Shown: in pieces, positions 11,899 to 23,042 of the stretch
Layout: the number at the start of each line of letters is the position of its first letter
Numbering within the stretch: position 1 is the first letter of the stretch
From: Plotosus lineatus
Lineage: Eukaryota > Chordata > Actinopteri > Siluriformes > Plotosidae
NCBI GenBank assembly: GCA_024760905.1
Contig: CM045750.1
Location: forward strand, 11,978,419 to 12,042,418
Length of the DNA: 64,000 bases
Direction of reading: 5' to 3'
Program-made: the position numbers and the translations under genes
Notes under the pieces: model-generated
Database searches by the model: none
Told to the model about the DNA's origin: nothing
What the model saw: the letters and a program-made list of their open reading frames with translations, nothing else

Positions 11899-11984
11899 GA
11901 ACACTATATGCATAATTTCACTTCAAAATGTTTTCTTTTGCATGCTTAAAATGTTTTTATCGAAAATTTTCCTATTCATTAAAA

Positions 11985-12000
11985 AAGGTTTTAGGTGTTC
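11985..12000. other. Deletion junction between copy 2 and copy 3
   Basis: The 3' flank of copy 2 (aaaaaaggtttta) runs straight into the sequence found about 200 bp before exon 2 in the other units (gtgttctgtagtatttg, as at about 10473). About 4.3 kb of unit is missing: the spacer, SINE, promoter, exon 1 and most of intron 1. Copy 3 therefore has no promoter of its own. Confidence 0.85.
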
Positions 12001-12206
12001 TGTAGTATTTGTAAATGTTAAAATGTCAATAACTTGATGGTGCCTCGTCCCCTGAAACCTCACAAGAGACCTGCTCCCCCTTGCAAACAAAAAAGAGCTG
12101 CAAGACTTTTGCACAGTCTCCCTCTGTTCTGTTCAGGGTTTGATCTCGAACCCTCTTTGAGAGTAATTTTTGAACTTGATTTATAATGTTCATTTCTCGC
12201 CCACAG

Positions 12207-13400
12207 ATGAAGCAAAAATGACCCAGTGGAAGGGGAAGAAAGGCCGCATCAAGAGACCCATGAACGCCTTTCTAATCTGGTCGAGGATTCACAGGCCCAT
12301 CCTGGCAAAGGCGAACCCGACGGCAAAGAGCTCCGACATCAGTGTGGAGCTGGGGAACGAGTGGAGGAAACTCACTGAAGACCAGAAGGAGCCCTATTAC
12401 AAAGACGCCAAGAGGCTTGAAATCCTCCACAGAGAGACGTTTCCTGGTAAGGAACACAGAATTGACAGATCATGAGGAAATTATAGAGACTAACAGATCC
12501 ACCCTCAGACGGTTTGTGGTTGTTCAGTGTGTTGTTGAATTCACCTGTGAACCTTTCTTTTCTGTGATGTAGAATACAGCTACAATCCACGTGCAGAGAA
12601 AAGGAAGCACTCTGATGGAGAGACACTTCAGGCCTCCACTGCCTCACCAGCTGTCGTGCAGAGAACCCAAAGGAGGTCTGCACCTTATAAGATCCCTGCA
12701 GCACCGCTGAGATCCTCCATCTCACAGGACTCTGCAGGACATGCCGGTCATACATCCTCCGGTACACAGCACTTTCATTCATCTGATGCCAAAGAATCGT
12801 CCTTATTTATTATTTTGTTTGAAAAGAAAGTTATATTGTCTCAGATGTTTTCTTTTGCCTAGTCTTTTCACATGAGCAGTGAAATAATTCATATCACTGT
12901 TTCTTTTTCGGTACTTTACAGTGTGGCACCTACCAGTGGACTCCAGTCCTACAGGCTCACCACCCTGTGATGATGGACGGGTCAGGAGGAGTTAGACTGG
13001 TGTCTGAACCTCTTGGCCAATTCTTTGGCTTCGAGATCCTCTCACCTCAGCTCGTTTCTGGGATATTAACGGCTCCAGTCGACCAGATCCGGTGAGTAAT
13101 CTGCACTGGGTTGACTTCAGAAGATCAGTGATTCCAATCAAGTGTTTATTACAGCGACTAAATGAGACGCTGCAGAGACAGTCAATTGCTTTTTCTTATG
13201 GATGCAAATTTCTGTTTTATAGCCCCTTGAGTTTTGACCAGCTGAGCCGTGTGGCTCTTTCTACGAGGACAGAGACATTTACGAATTAATAGAAGTAATC
13301 AACAACAATGACGTGATGGACAGCATTGAGGACCTGAATTCTTCCCTCGATCATAATCTTGAACTTAAATATTCTAAACAGCCTTTTGAATGCCAAGACA
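12207..13400 (+). pseudogene. SOX30-like copy 3, promoterless and disrupted
   Basis: Recognisable exons: exon 2 12207-12446 (240 nt, HMG box intact), exon 3 12573-12761, exon 4 12911-13091 and exon 5 from 13223. Three defects are visible. Exon 1 and the promoter are deleted. The exon 4 acceptor AG is CG (12909-12910). Exon 5 lacks 25 nt between two GTGGCT motifs, which shifts the frame and ends it early at about 13289. The HMG box is unbroken, so a read-through or chimeric transcript from copy 2 could in principle include it, but a normal protein is not encoded. Confidence 0.9.
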
Positions 13401-13859
13401 TGAGAACACTATATGTATAATTTCACTTCAAAATGTTTTCTTTTGCATACTTCATGTTTTTATAGAAAATTTTACTATTCATTTAAAAAAGGTTTTAAAA
13501 GTTAACATGTGTGTTTATTACAACTACAAATTTGTTTTTAATCAGAAGAAAGGAGCAGATTTGACTGATTTTCTTTAAAACACTGAAATCACATCACTCA
13601 CTCATTTGCTGAACCACTTATTGTTACCAACATCACAAGGACCCTATCAAAGCCAACGTTGGGAGAAGGGGGGAGTCACCCCTGAACAGCTTGCTCACCC
13701 ACACCCCAGACACACAGAATTATAGGACACCCTCACCGAACTCAGATTCACTCATTATTTCAGGTTTTTATGAGATATCATAATTTGGAATACATTCATG
13801 ATAAAATCAGCATGGTGAGAATCCGAATAGAAATTTGTTAAAATGCATGCATATTTTTT

Positions 13860-14112
13860 ATTTACTGTACGAATCGTACAAAGTAAATTATCTCACACAA
13901 ACAAACAGGGAATAGTGGGCTGCCACACACTTTGAGGGGCCCGGAGAGCAGTTGTGGGTTTCAGTGCCTTGCTCAAGGACACTTGGATGAAAAGATGCAG
14001 TTCACTCCCACCCCACACAAAACACACACATTCCTTCTGGTTCGGGAATCAAACCCGCAACGTTTTGGTACCGAAGTCACTTCTTTAACAATCAGGCTAC
14101 AGCTACCTATTT
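13860..14112 (-). mobile_element. tRNA-related SINE-like repeat (family C)
   Basis: On the minus strand the head contains a B-box-like element (complement of gggaatcaaacccgcaacg), followed by the body with cagtgccttgctcaaggaca and agtgggctgccacacac. The same family is at 16755-17100. A truncated piece at about 780-870 and in unit 2 stops exactly where the nested inverted repeat starts. Confidence 0.6.
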
Positions 14113-14239
14113 AAAAAGATTATGCATAAAGTGAATTGTTTGTTTATGATTTACACACACACACAAATACACAGACAAGAAAAAAAAAATAAAACCTTAA
14201 ACAACTATAATTCTATTGACTTAATCAATTCACATTTCA

Positions 14240-14345
14240 TTTTCAATTTCTGGAACCGCTTAATCCTAATTAGTCACGGGGAGGTTGGCACCCATCACAG
14301 CTGACTCGAGGTGAGGGCAGAGTACACCCTGGACAGCTTGCCAGG
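14240..14345 (-). mobile_element. Tail fragment of dispersed repeat family D
   Basis: It contains tggaaccgcttaatcctaat and gcagagtacaccctggacag, the reverse complement of the conserved 3' tail of the widespread teleost family D repeat. It is a truncated copy only. Confidence 0.6.
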
Positions 14346-14879
14346 CCTCATTTTCCATTCTCGTTGAGTTAATGGATTTCTACTTTACACACAAACCCCA
14401 TTTTACTGTTAGTTCCAGGTTTGACTGGACTTCAGTGGTGCCCATCCCTGTTCGTGGAGATCCACATTCCTGAAGACTTCAACTCTAACTTGGCCCACCA
14501 GAGGATCTTAACATCAAGTCTCTTGGGCTTTTTCTACCTGGGCCGAATGGCGATTAAATTTGCATGATTAAAATGATCAGATGGACCGGGTTGTACGGTT
14601 GTAAAAAAAAAAAGTTTTCAGGAAGATTGAGCTCCACGAAGAGGGACACCTTACTTCCCCAATACACCTGAAGAGATTGTTGCAGCAGAGATTTTGATCA
14701 AAACCTTTCCAAAAGTACAGGCTTTAAATAAATAACACCTTTACACTGAATTTTGTATTAAATGTCACACTCTGCAAAAACAGAGAAATTAAAATACAGT
14801 ATTTCTTCAACACCATAGTGCACTGCTCAGCATCACACAAAAATTCACATCTTTAAGGTTCCTAATCCGTTCCCAGAGA

Positions 14880-15045
14880 TATTAAATAATGATGAATTAC
14901 AGTGGAATTTCTTAGAAATAAAATGGAAAAGTAATTCCTCAGGTCACGTGGTCTTATTTGATACAGATCGAGGACCAATACAAGATGAAAAACTAAAAGC
15001 GCTAATGACTATTGATTGGCTGTTATGTTCCTCGACATGGATTGG
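14880..15045 (+). pseudogene. Promoter remnant of a further SOX30-like unit
   Basis: It matches 2725-2910: acagtggaatttctt, then ggtcacgtggt (E-box), then the two inverted CCAAT motifs with cgacatggattggc. It lacks the TATA box and exon 1, because an RTE LINE fragment follows directly. It is the decayed start of another unit. Confidence 0.7.
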
Positions 15046-15165
15046 CGGTGAAGGAAGACATGAAAGTCGTTGGAGTCAGAAAAGAAGATGCGGAGGACAG
15101 GGTGAGGTGGATGATTTGCTGTGGCGACCCCTGAAGGGAGCAGCCGAAAGTAAAAGAAGACACAG
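15046..15165 (+). mobile_element. RTE-type LINE, 3'-terminal fragment
   Basis: It matches the 3' end of the element at 40117-41622: the last codons (aagaagatgcggaggacag) and then gctgtggcgacccctgaag and agcagccgaaag. It is severely 5'-truncated and has landed in the Sox promoter remnant. Confidence 0.8.
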
Positions 15166-15832
15166 TGGTCATTTAGATACAGTATTGTATGTAACAGGTG
15201 TCACCTGATGACATGAATATGAAAACCTATCAATGTTTTGGTGGTTTGAGTTAAAGCAGACACTGGTTTTTCCATCTGTGTGATTTTAACAAAGCTCAGA
15301 TCACATTTGGTGATTTTATGCAGAAATTCCCAAAGGCTCAGATACTTTTCATACCACTGTACTTGCTGTGGGTTATACCAACTTCCGGTCTTTCAAGTGC
15401 ACAAGGGTGCCATTCAACTGTTTAGAACAGCCTACACTGATGCAGTCTCCTCGCAAAGTGGCGATTTTTCTTGTGTAAGTAAACTTTATTCAAGAGATGC
15501 ATACAAAGAACAAGTACAAATCCTAATAAATATTTTTATATTAAGTATACACTCTTCGGATTCTGCTAAAAAGATAATGATCGGAGCAGATAGTTAATTC
15601 ATCTCTGTGTATGAGACTTGCACCTATAATAGTAGGCTTACATTTGACCAACCATATTTGCTTAGGGTTACAAAAGTACACCAAAAAAAAAAAAAAAAAG
15701 TGTAAACACAAAGATCACAGAGACAAGGTCTTAACACCAGGGTAACAGTCTGTAGTTTGTAAACAATATACCAGACAAGTTTCTAATTTTTGGGTTTCTA
15801 AAATGGCATTAAAAAAAACAAAACCCACCAAG
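15166..15832. other. Unassigned stretch
   Basis: Near 15330-15362 a short segment resembles a Tc1-type terminus (cagatacttttcataccact). The rest is AT-rich with an A-run near 15680. No gene is recognised. Confidence 0.5.
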
Positions 15833-15985
15833 ACAGGGATCCCTCACTTTCCATGCTTAATTGCAATCATCAAAATCCACCAAGGAGGATCACCCCCACA
15901 TGCGTGCGTGTATATATATATATCAATAAATACATATTCAATGCTATAAATGCTTGCAACAATTAAACATTGGGAAGAAAAAAAA

Positions 15986-16017
<32 letters not shown>

Positions 16018-16348
16018 AGACACTCTCCAACATTCATTTGGCAAAACATCCAAAGATACCAAGCTGTCCAAGGTCGTAAGTGAAATTGAAGTAGAAATGG
16101 AATAAAAGCGACAGAAAGATGGCTCATAAATCCAAGTATGAAATATGATTAAACATTATCCTGAGGTACACTTACTGCTCGGCTCTGGCAGAGAGGGGCG
16201 TGGTTATCAGTACACAAGCGCAACAGGTTTTGATGGGAGATTTTGGGTGGTTTTTTGTTGGTTTAGGATTTTTTGCATAATTTGCCTTGTGTTCATTTTC
16301 CTCAACCTTTCCACCCATTCTTCCTTATTTTTTTTTTTAACTCCATGA

Positions 16349-16380
<32 letters not shown>

Positions 16381-16435
16381 CCGCGATGCACTGAAGCCGC
16401 ATGAATTGAAGCGCCAAGTAGCGAGGGATCCCTGT
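15833..16435. mobile_element. MITE with terminal inverted repeats
   Basis: It begins acagggatccctcactttcc and ends with gagggatccctgt, an inverted repeat of about 13 bp with weaker similarity beyond. It contains two long A-runs (about 15969-16018 and 16353-16380) and an AT run at 15911-15922. No transposase is present. It resembles the element at 25322-26074 at its ends (atccct-cac-t). Confidence 0.65.
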
Positions 16436-16754
16436 ATATTCCTAATAAAGTAAACTGAAATTTGCATTACGTACTGATCCGTATTCAAGTGCAGAAGACC
16501 AACTAAAATATAAATAATCAGACTAGATAAAAAGTATATTCAAGTCAAACAAATGTAAACTAAAAATAACCCAGCTTAGTGTTGTTGAAATCAAGGATAG
16601 CCTATCAGGTTTGGTAAAACTCATTTCTAGCAGGGTCCTTCCAATTACCAAAAAAATAAAAATAATTTCAGTGCAGGATAGTATCCTAAAGTACTGGTAA
16701 ATACAAAGTTACATGATAGTAACTTATTCAATTATGGAAATATAAAAACTGAAA

Positions 16755-17100
16755 TATTCTGTGAGATCCCAGAATTTGGAAGCGTTACAATCAGCATGGT
16801 AAAATTGAATATAAACCTTCATAAAACTGCATCCTTATTGTATTAATCCTCCAAGGCAAGTAATTTCCTCTGCATTTAACCCACTCCGAGTGCACACAGA
16901 CACACAGCAGTGGGCTGCCACACACCATGGGGGGGGGGGGGGGGGCACAATTTGTTGGTTTGTGCCTTGTTCAAGGACACATGGATGAAGGTGGAATAAG
17001 GGAATGTGTAGTTCACCCCCCCCCCCCAACACATTTTTTCTGGTTCAGGAATTAAACCAGCGACTTTAGTCCCAAAGCCACCTCTATCCATCAGACTACA
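16755..17100 (-). mobile_element. tRNA-related SINE-like repeat (family C), second copy
   Basis: It shares the cctctgcatttaaccca and agtgggctgccacacacc segments with 13860-14112, and the B-box-like complement near 17045-17065. Its left part also matches the unit spacer near 660-870, which is itself a truncated member. It carries G and C homopolymer runs. Confidence 0.6.
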
Positions 17101-18467
17101 GTCAGATGTGTGAACAGGTTGGGTAGTCTACCTCACAATCACTCCCTTCCTGCGATCTTTCATGGTGAGATTAAATGTTTTGTCAGTTTTAATTTACAAA
17201 AACGTTATCAACACAAAGTACATTTGTTGTATTGACTTGTTTTAAGAAGGAGCCTGCTCAACATTTTTAAATAATGCTTTATACTGCACTGACCAACCCG
17301 TTCTCAGAGTGACGAAAGAACCAGACCCAGCGTTTTATTTTGTGACGAGGAGTTATTTAATTCAGAGATTGCTGTGCACAAACCGTCTTTCTTTAGATGT
17401 GATTTCCGTTCCTGGATTACAAACCCTGGGGGTTGGGGGGGGGGGAGAAGACACCTCGTTCGCTGCTGCAGGAATGGCGAGAACATTCCTTGCCATGAGC
17501 ACAGGGGTTTGGAAATACTGTGGTATGCTCCCTACACCAACACAGCAGATCAGAAACAGACTCTCAATGTAGCTGATTAATATAATGATCGCCATGTCCA
17601 CAAGAACACACCCCCCCAAAAAAAAACCCTGCTTGCACCAAATAAATATCCGCCTGCACCATGAAATTTTCAACCCGAAAAAGAACATTTTTTCCAAGGT
17701 TATCCGCTGGGTACCTAACCTGCCGTAGGCAGATTCTCATTCAGGTGAAAACTGGTTTCACTCCCTACTCCCGAGAGCGCTTCCGGTGTGCAAGTAAGCA
17801 GAATTTTCGTATTTGAAGCATGTTTGGACCCGTCATCCACCATAAAGTACACATTCATCATTTTGAACAGCCACAGAGCCACACCAGAGAGGTGAAAGCT
17901 GTGGGTTGCCGACCCCTGGCATTGGCAGAACCAGTGTAATCTAATGCAAGTACACAGGGAACATATTACACAATTTCAAGATGGTCCAGACTGCCACCTC
18001 TGGCATGAACTCTGGAGGGTGGGCTGTACTGTCCACTTCAGGCACCACCATGTTGCCCCCTGACGAGAATGCTGAGGAGGAGGCCACCCTGTTGGCCTCA
18101 GCTGAGGGCACTCAAGTGGAACCAACACTGTACACATCATAGTCAGAGAAAGTTTTCAGAAACTCCTGGATATCATCCCCTCTGCATGGTCACCCATGCC
18201 CATCTACAATGAACTCTCGGAAGCTGGGCATCAAAATGGTGCCTGGAGAACAAGGCATGTTCCACACTGAGGAGACATTTACACAGGCATGGCAGAAAAT
18301 AGGTGAGGCTCTGCAGACAGTCATCAGGGACATGAAACACAAGGTTCTGAGAGATGGAAAATGTCAATGTCCGAAGGGATGAGCATTGGGTTGAAGTCCC
18401 CCTTGTGGCCTTCCTCGGCTGCTCAGGCATCCCTGAAAAAAACAAAAAAAAAACCCCATCACATCCC
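17101..18467. other. Unassigned stretch with a coding-like relic
   Basis: No gene is recognised. About 17980-18440 has coding-like composition on the plus strand with stops, which may be a decayed retroposed or transposon reading frame. I cannot name a family. Confidence 0.4.
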
Positions 18468-18790
18468 GATCAACCATCATACCATGAGCCACTAGGCTTG
18501 GGTGTAAAAAGCCCAACAGACTTTACCCACTGGTTGCCAGCATGGAGCTTGAAGTTGGACCAGGAAAGGCCTTTAGCACTGGTGTAGACAGAGCCAGCAT
18601 AGGACTCCGCATACAAGTCGGAGCACTCGACAGAGAATTTGGCATTGAAGACTAATCTGGCCCTGAAATCCACAGGCACAGAACAACCAGAGTGAGCTCC
18701 TGCACTGAAAGACAGACAAGTCTCTGAATCATACCAACATACTGTTATTCCTGCAGAAAAAACCTGCACGGTCACTATACAATCTAACAT
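18468..18790 (-). other. Minus-strand open frame overlapping a SINE fragment
   Basis: An open frame of 106 codons runs on the minus strand across 18470-18790. Its C-terminal quarter is the tail of SINE family B (18468-18530, gccactaggcttgggtgtaa), so it cannot be a conserved gene as it stands. The N-terminal part (about 18560-18790) has balanced, protein-like composition with no recognised domain. Confidence 0.35.
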
Positions 18791-19542
18791 GAGACAGCAA
18801 CACTACATCACAGAAGGTGGTAGAAAATATACCGAATATGTATTCAATGTAATAAGCGTCCTGCTCCAAAAAGGCCCCCCAGTGTTTTTGCTCTTACATC
18901 TCATAACCGCCCATGTGTTCAGGGAGCAAATTGTACACCAAACTTGGCAATTTTATTCGATCAGACCAACCGTAAAATGAGGCGTTCACTGCCTGTAAAA
19001 CAGTTCTCACAGGATTTCAAGACCCCCTGCCACTGGGGAAATGTCTAAATGTTCATCAGTAACACTTGATTGTTCCGCCATGCCTTAAAAACAGGAAAAT
19101 ATTTTGCCGTGTTCTCTTGGTATCATGTCCAACCACCAATGAACTATTAGAAATTGCTACAGCAAAACTATCAGATGCTCTGAATGAGTGGAGCGATAAA
19201 CCAGACATGAACCCATCAGAAAGTGATGAGTAAATTTGAAGTTAGTGAACAGGAGAATCGGGTGAAAAATAAAGATGTTCCTGGCCATGTGCTAAAGGTT
19301 TGTTAGTGTTGATTGGTTCAATGTGCTAAAGTTGACATTTGTGTCGATCGGCTAAATTTTACTTGAAGGAACAGCACTGTCATATGGCACTTTGAATTGG
19401 TTTAGCCTTTCTAAAATATCGTTATGTCACTTGTCTTCGTACAACTTCAAGTAATTCCAAATGTACGAGAACTACAAATTAGAAAGTCAATTTTGCGTTT
19501 CAGATTTACACACGCGCAATATATTATATATATGAATATGAC
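18791..19542. other. Unassigned stretch
   Basis: AT-rich. A short plus-strand stretch near 19130-19210 reads as a plausible polypeptide end (ELLEIATAKLSDALNEW, then a stop), possibly the C-terminus of an old transposase. No domain is recognised. Confidence 0.35.
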
Positions 19543-20107
19543 ACAGTCGGCACCCAACTTACGATATTAATTCGTTCCAGAGCCCTTTTCGTATAGTGGG
19601 GATTTCGTCAGTAAGGGTCGCATCTTACATGTTAAACGCCTAATTCATTCCAAGGCTCCAGTCTTTGGACTGGGTAAACCCCGTAAACCCTTTAAAAATG
19701 ATAAGTACACCAATTTTGGATGAAATGTTTTAAAAGTACTAAAATTTATTAAACAGTTATTAATCCACCTCTCACGCTGCAGACCATGCCCACAAGACGT
19801 GGAATTCAAAGCGCATTCCCTGCTTGACAAACTCAACTTTAATTTGATTCCTTGAGGGAATGCGCCCACATTTATGAAAAAATGTAAAAAAACTAAAAAC
19901 TAAAGAGTGAAGTTTTTGTCTCTATCTGGGAGGCCAGCAGGGTGGGATGTTGAGACCGCCAATGAGAGAGCAACTCGCACGGAAAGTGAAATTTTGATTG
20001 GCGCGTTTGAATTTTTCGTATCTCAGGGACAGAAACTCGGGGAAAATGGTTTTTCATAACCCAGGGATTTTGTACACAGGGGTCTTCGTAAGTTGGGGGT
20101 CGACTGT
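19543..20107. mobile_element. MITE, ~565 bp, imperfect TIRs
   Basis: The left end acagtcggcacccaacttac and the right end (cgtaagttgggggtcgactgt) are near-perfect inverted repeats, and the insertion lies in TA-rich DNA. A related copy in the opposite orientation lies at about 35080-35420 (shared cccacaagacgtg and agcgcattccctgcttgaca). No transposase is encoded. Confidence 0.7.
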
Positions 20108-20347
20108 ATATATAAAAACACATGCATACACCGTGGCACCTTGACTTACGAGTGTAATGAATTTTCAGTGATGAAAGCTTCAATCCCACCAAAAATCTGC
20201 CCCATCCAACAAGCAAAATTTTGATTTACAAGCGCTGCTGTGAAATGGCTTTTCCAGGCCAATTAGCCTCGTATTCTCCCGCATGCCGAGAACTCCTTGT
20301 GCAGTGCTCCTCAGTCATTTTCTGTGATGCCCCCTATAAAAGGGGAG

Positions 20348-20387
<40 letters not shown>

Positions 20388-20741
20388 GCTCTTCTCTACT
20401 AAATGAGGAATTTTTAAGACCAGAACCACAAAACACACCATTCATATTTACCTAAACATTCAACAATGTGCTAAAGACTTGTTTTCTGTAAATGAAACAT
20501 GTTGCCAATTTAAAAACATTCATAACAAGGATTCACTGATTCTAAGACCAAACAAACCTCAGCCTGGTTGGAATGGTTGCTGCTGATGTTGCACTGTGCT
20601 GAAGCGCCGATGACCGGGTAGGAAGTGATCTGCTGCCACAGACTGCTGTACATGTCACTGTATCAGAATACACCAGAAAGCTGGCAAACCCGTACCCAGC
20701 CACCACCAGCACAAACCCTTCATTCTGCAAAACACTAAAAC

Positions 20742-20985
20742 ACCACCACAGTGTTATGTGCATGCTGATTAACACATCCACCTCAAACTTCCTGGGTTCA
20801 AATCCCAGTCTGAACCATGTGTGTGAACTTCGCACAGTCTCCCAATGCATGTATGGGTTTCCTCCGGGTACTCCGGTTTCCTCCCACTTTCCAAAATCAT
20901 GCATAAAAGGCAACTGACTGACTGTTTGAAACTGTCCTTGGGTGTGAATGTGCGGGTCAATGATGTGTTGTCCCAGTGAGTTGTT
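20742..20985 (+). mobile_element. Dispersed repeat family D
   Basis: It has the tRNA-like head (ctgggttcaaatcccagtct) and the conserved body (gggtttcctccgggtactcc, then ggtttcctcccac and tccaaaatcatgc), as in other copies in the window. Members are widespread in teleost genomes. Confidence 0.65.
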
Positions 20986-21229
20986 TATAATGTATGTACC
21001 CTGCAATAAACTAGTGTTGGCTGAGAAAGATCCCATGACCCAAAAAGGATTCAGCCTGTGAGTGACTTATTTCTATAATGTTCTGTATTTACCCAGAGTG
21101 CAGAAGCCAGAGCTGCAGAGTCGCTCTCAAATCCTGTGGTGGTGAATTAACAGATTTAATCCCATAAATCGGCAAACTATTTATCGTACACAAGAACAGA
21201 GATTACCTCCAAATTCCTTTACAGTAAAC

Positions 21230-21850
21230 ACAGGCGATGGCAGACATCTGGAACAAACTCCTGAACGCTGGCGTGAACTCCTGGAGAACTCCTCCTGTTT
21301 TGGTCTCGTTCTGGCATCTGATTGGATAACTCCCTTAGATCCACCCACAGTCAGAGTCTGAATCTGACCACCGAAACCAGTTGTGACTCTACCTGGCTGT
21401 TATGTACCACGACGTGGATTGGCTTGAATACAGTGATGCAAATGAAGTGGGCATCACCAGACAACAGTCGTTTAGGACGCTGAAACTATTTAATGTCTAA
21501 ATATACTATGAATATCTATTTAAAATCCACAATGTTCCATCTTATTCCTAAACATACTGAGCATCAACTCCATCTTGATCACAATTTGTTCTCGAGCCAC
21601 CATAACGAACACCTCGCATCCTCTCCTGCGACAGTCATTTATTCTCCACATGGAAACTGGGCGATCTCGCTGCATCTTCTTGTGCTCAACCCTCTCCAGC
21701 GAGTTCTTTCAACTACAGTGAATGTCGAGATGTTCACGTGCAGCACTGCCCTTCCTTACCAGCGTCGGAGTGGTTAACGGGCAGGGGGGGGGCTTCACGC
21801 AGCTCCCTTCAGCACAAGGTAGATTTCCCACCTGAAAACCGTTAGTCATT
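21230..21850 (+). pseudogene. SOX30-like promoter and exon 1 relic
   Basis: It aligns with 2868-3300: cgacgtggattggct, then ataacgaacac-tcgc and attctccacatggaaact, then gtcgagatgttcacg. The start codon is at 21650-21652, but a 2-nt loss right after the third codon shifts the frame compared with exon 1 at 3111. No HMG exon follows for 8.3 kb. It may be the 5' half of the copy whose exons 2-5 lie at 30194-31352, split by transposon insertions. Confidence 0.8.
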
Positions 21851-22079
21851 CTCTGTGGATCAACACAACCCAAGAAACCCCTTTTACACTTACAAACTAA
21901 TTTCTTTGAACTTTTAAGCAGCATTGAGAGTCGCCTGACAGAAATCCTCGTTTATACAATTATCCACTGCATTAATTTGATTTTGTGAATCTAGAGGATC
22001 ATTTATCTGGAAATCACTTCACTAATAAAACAGGAAATATTTATACATTAAAAATCTCAATATTATTACACTGAACTAC

Positions 22080-22559
22080 AGACGGTCCTCACTTAACGAT
22101 GGGGTTATGTTCTGTAGACCCCACCATTAAGTGATGGTCGTTAAACGAACCCCGCTTTAGTGGACATTTTGCTTGGTTTGTATTTGTACAGGAGGCTACG
22201 GTATTGCATATGTATAGACCATTGAATGTGAGAAGCCATAACTGGAGGAGGGGGGGGAGGAGAACAAAAAAAAAAAAAAAAAAAAAAAAAAACCCTTGAA
22301 CTCTTACCAAACAGTGTGGTGAACTTCTGACTGAGTAGTGAAGGAGTATGTGCATGCACACGTGTCCGTGTGTGTTTGAGGAGGGAGACAGGATGGGAAA
22401 TACTGCCAAAACTGGGTATGCACAAACATGTGCACACAGCTGCTTCGTTTCTGCTGTGACTCGTTAACAGTAAAAATATACTTGATAATTTTCTCATCAA
22501 GTCATCGTAACACTGAATTGTCGTTAACGAACCAGTCATGAAGTGAGGACCACGTACTG
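22080..22559. mobile_element. MITE with inverted ends
   Basis: The left end gacggtcctcacttaacgat and the right end (tgaagtgaggaccacgta) are inverted repeats with mismatches. Subterminal sequences also pair (tggtcgttaaacga and tcgttaacga). It contains an A-run at 22266-22291. No transposase is encoded. Confidence 0.65.
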
Positions 22560-22944
22560 ACAGGCTTGAGATTTTTCCACTTTAGTGGAAATCTGCCCCC
22601 CCCTGTGAAAGTTTGGGAGATTGATGCAGGTATTTAATTTATATAAAAAAAATTAAAAAAAAAGTCAGATGGGACTGGCTCAACAGGAAAGTTGAGATAC
22701 ATATTGGCAAGGGAGAACCGATCTGTCGTTGTCGGGGACTTGGTTAAGAAAGTAGACGTCCCAGGAAAGGTAATTAGTACAAGCTGATGACTTGATTCAC
22801 CCCAGGGATGGAGAGCACTTGAAAGTCATACCAACAGTGTGAAACATCAAAAGCAAGTCGATTTGAAAAAGACCAACTATTCTCAATCGACAGCATTCGA
22901 ACTGGGGCGCCAGCTAACCCAAGCCTGACAACGTCCGTTTCACC

Positions 22945-23042
22945 ATGGTGCATGTTCTCGCGAGTAAAATGATTGCAATAGACTAATCCTATACATGTGA
23001 CTAGTCTATTGCAATCATTTTACTCGCGAGAACATGCACCAT
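22945..23042. repeat. Perfect 41-bp inverted repeat with 16-nt loop
   Basis: The left arm 22945-22985 (starting atggtgcatgttctcgcgag) is exactly the reverse complement of the right arm 23002-23042. The loop is 22986-23001. The arms carry the smaller palindrome ctcgcgag. No further terminal repeats or target duplications are seen, and the pairing stops at once outside the arms. An RNA copy would form a 41-bp hairpin. Confidence 0.95.

Larger units (their letters stand above)
1..11994 (+). repeat. Tandem array of a ~5.87-kb unit carrying a SOX30-like gene
   Basis: Sequence 1-5868 recurs from 5869 to about 11.9 kb at an offset of 5867-5870. The order in each unit is last-exon end, spacer, nested inverted repeat, SINE, CT/CA microsatellite, TATA promoter and five exons. 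Spacer, promoter, exon 1 and intron 1 are almost identical between units, differing mainly in homopolymer and microsatellite length. Exons 2-5 and intron 3 differ more. The periodicity breaks at about 11994, where the spacer of copy 2 is joined directly to late intron 1 of copy 3. Very high identity could mean recent duplication, gene conversion or an assembly duplication. The slightly different lengths and substitutions argue against a simple artefact. Confidence 0.95.
13401..14880. other. Diverged unit spacer after copy 3
   Basis: It follows the order of 176-1560 with many substitutions and indels. Unlike the intact units it keeps a full-length tRNA-related repeat (13860-14112) and lacks the left arms of the nested inverted repeat. 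From about 14555 it matches the right inner arm and onwards. No gene is seen. Confidence 0.7.
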
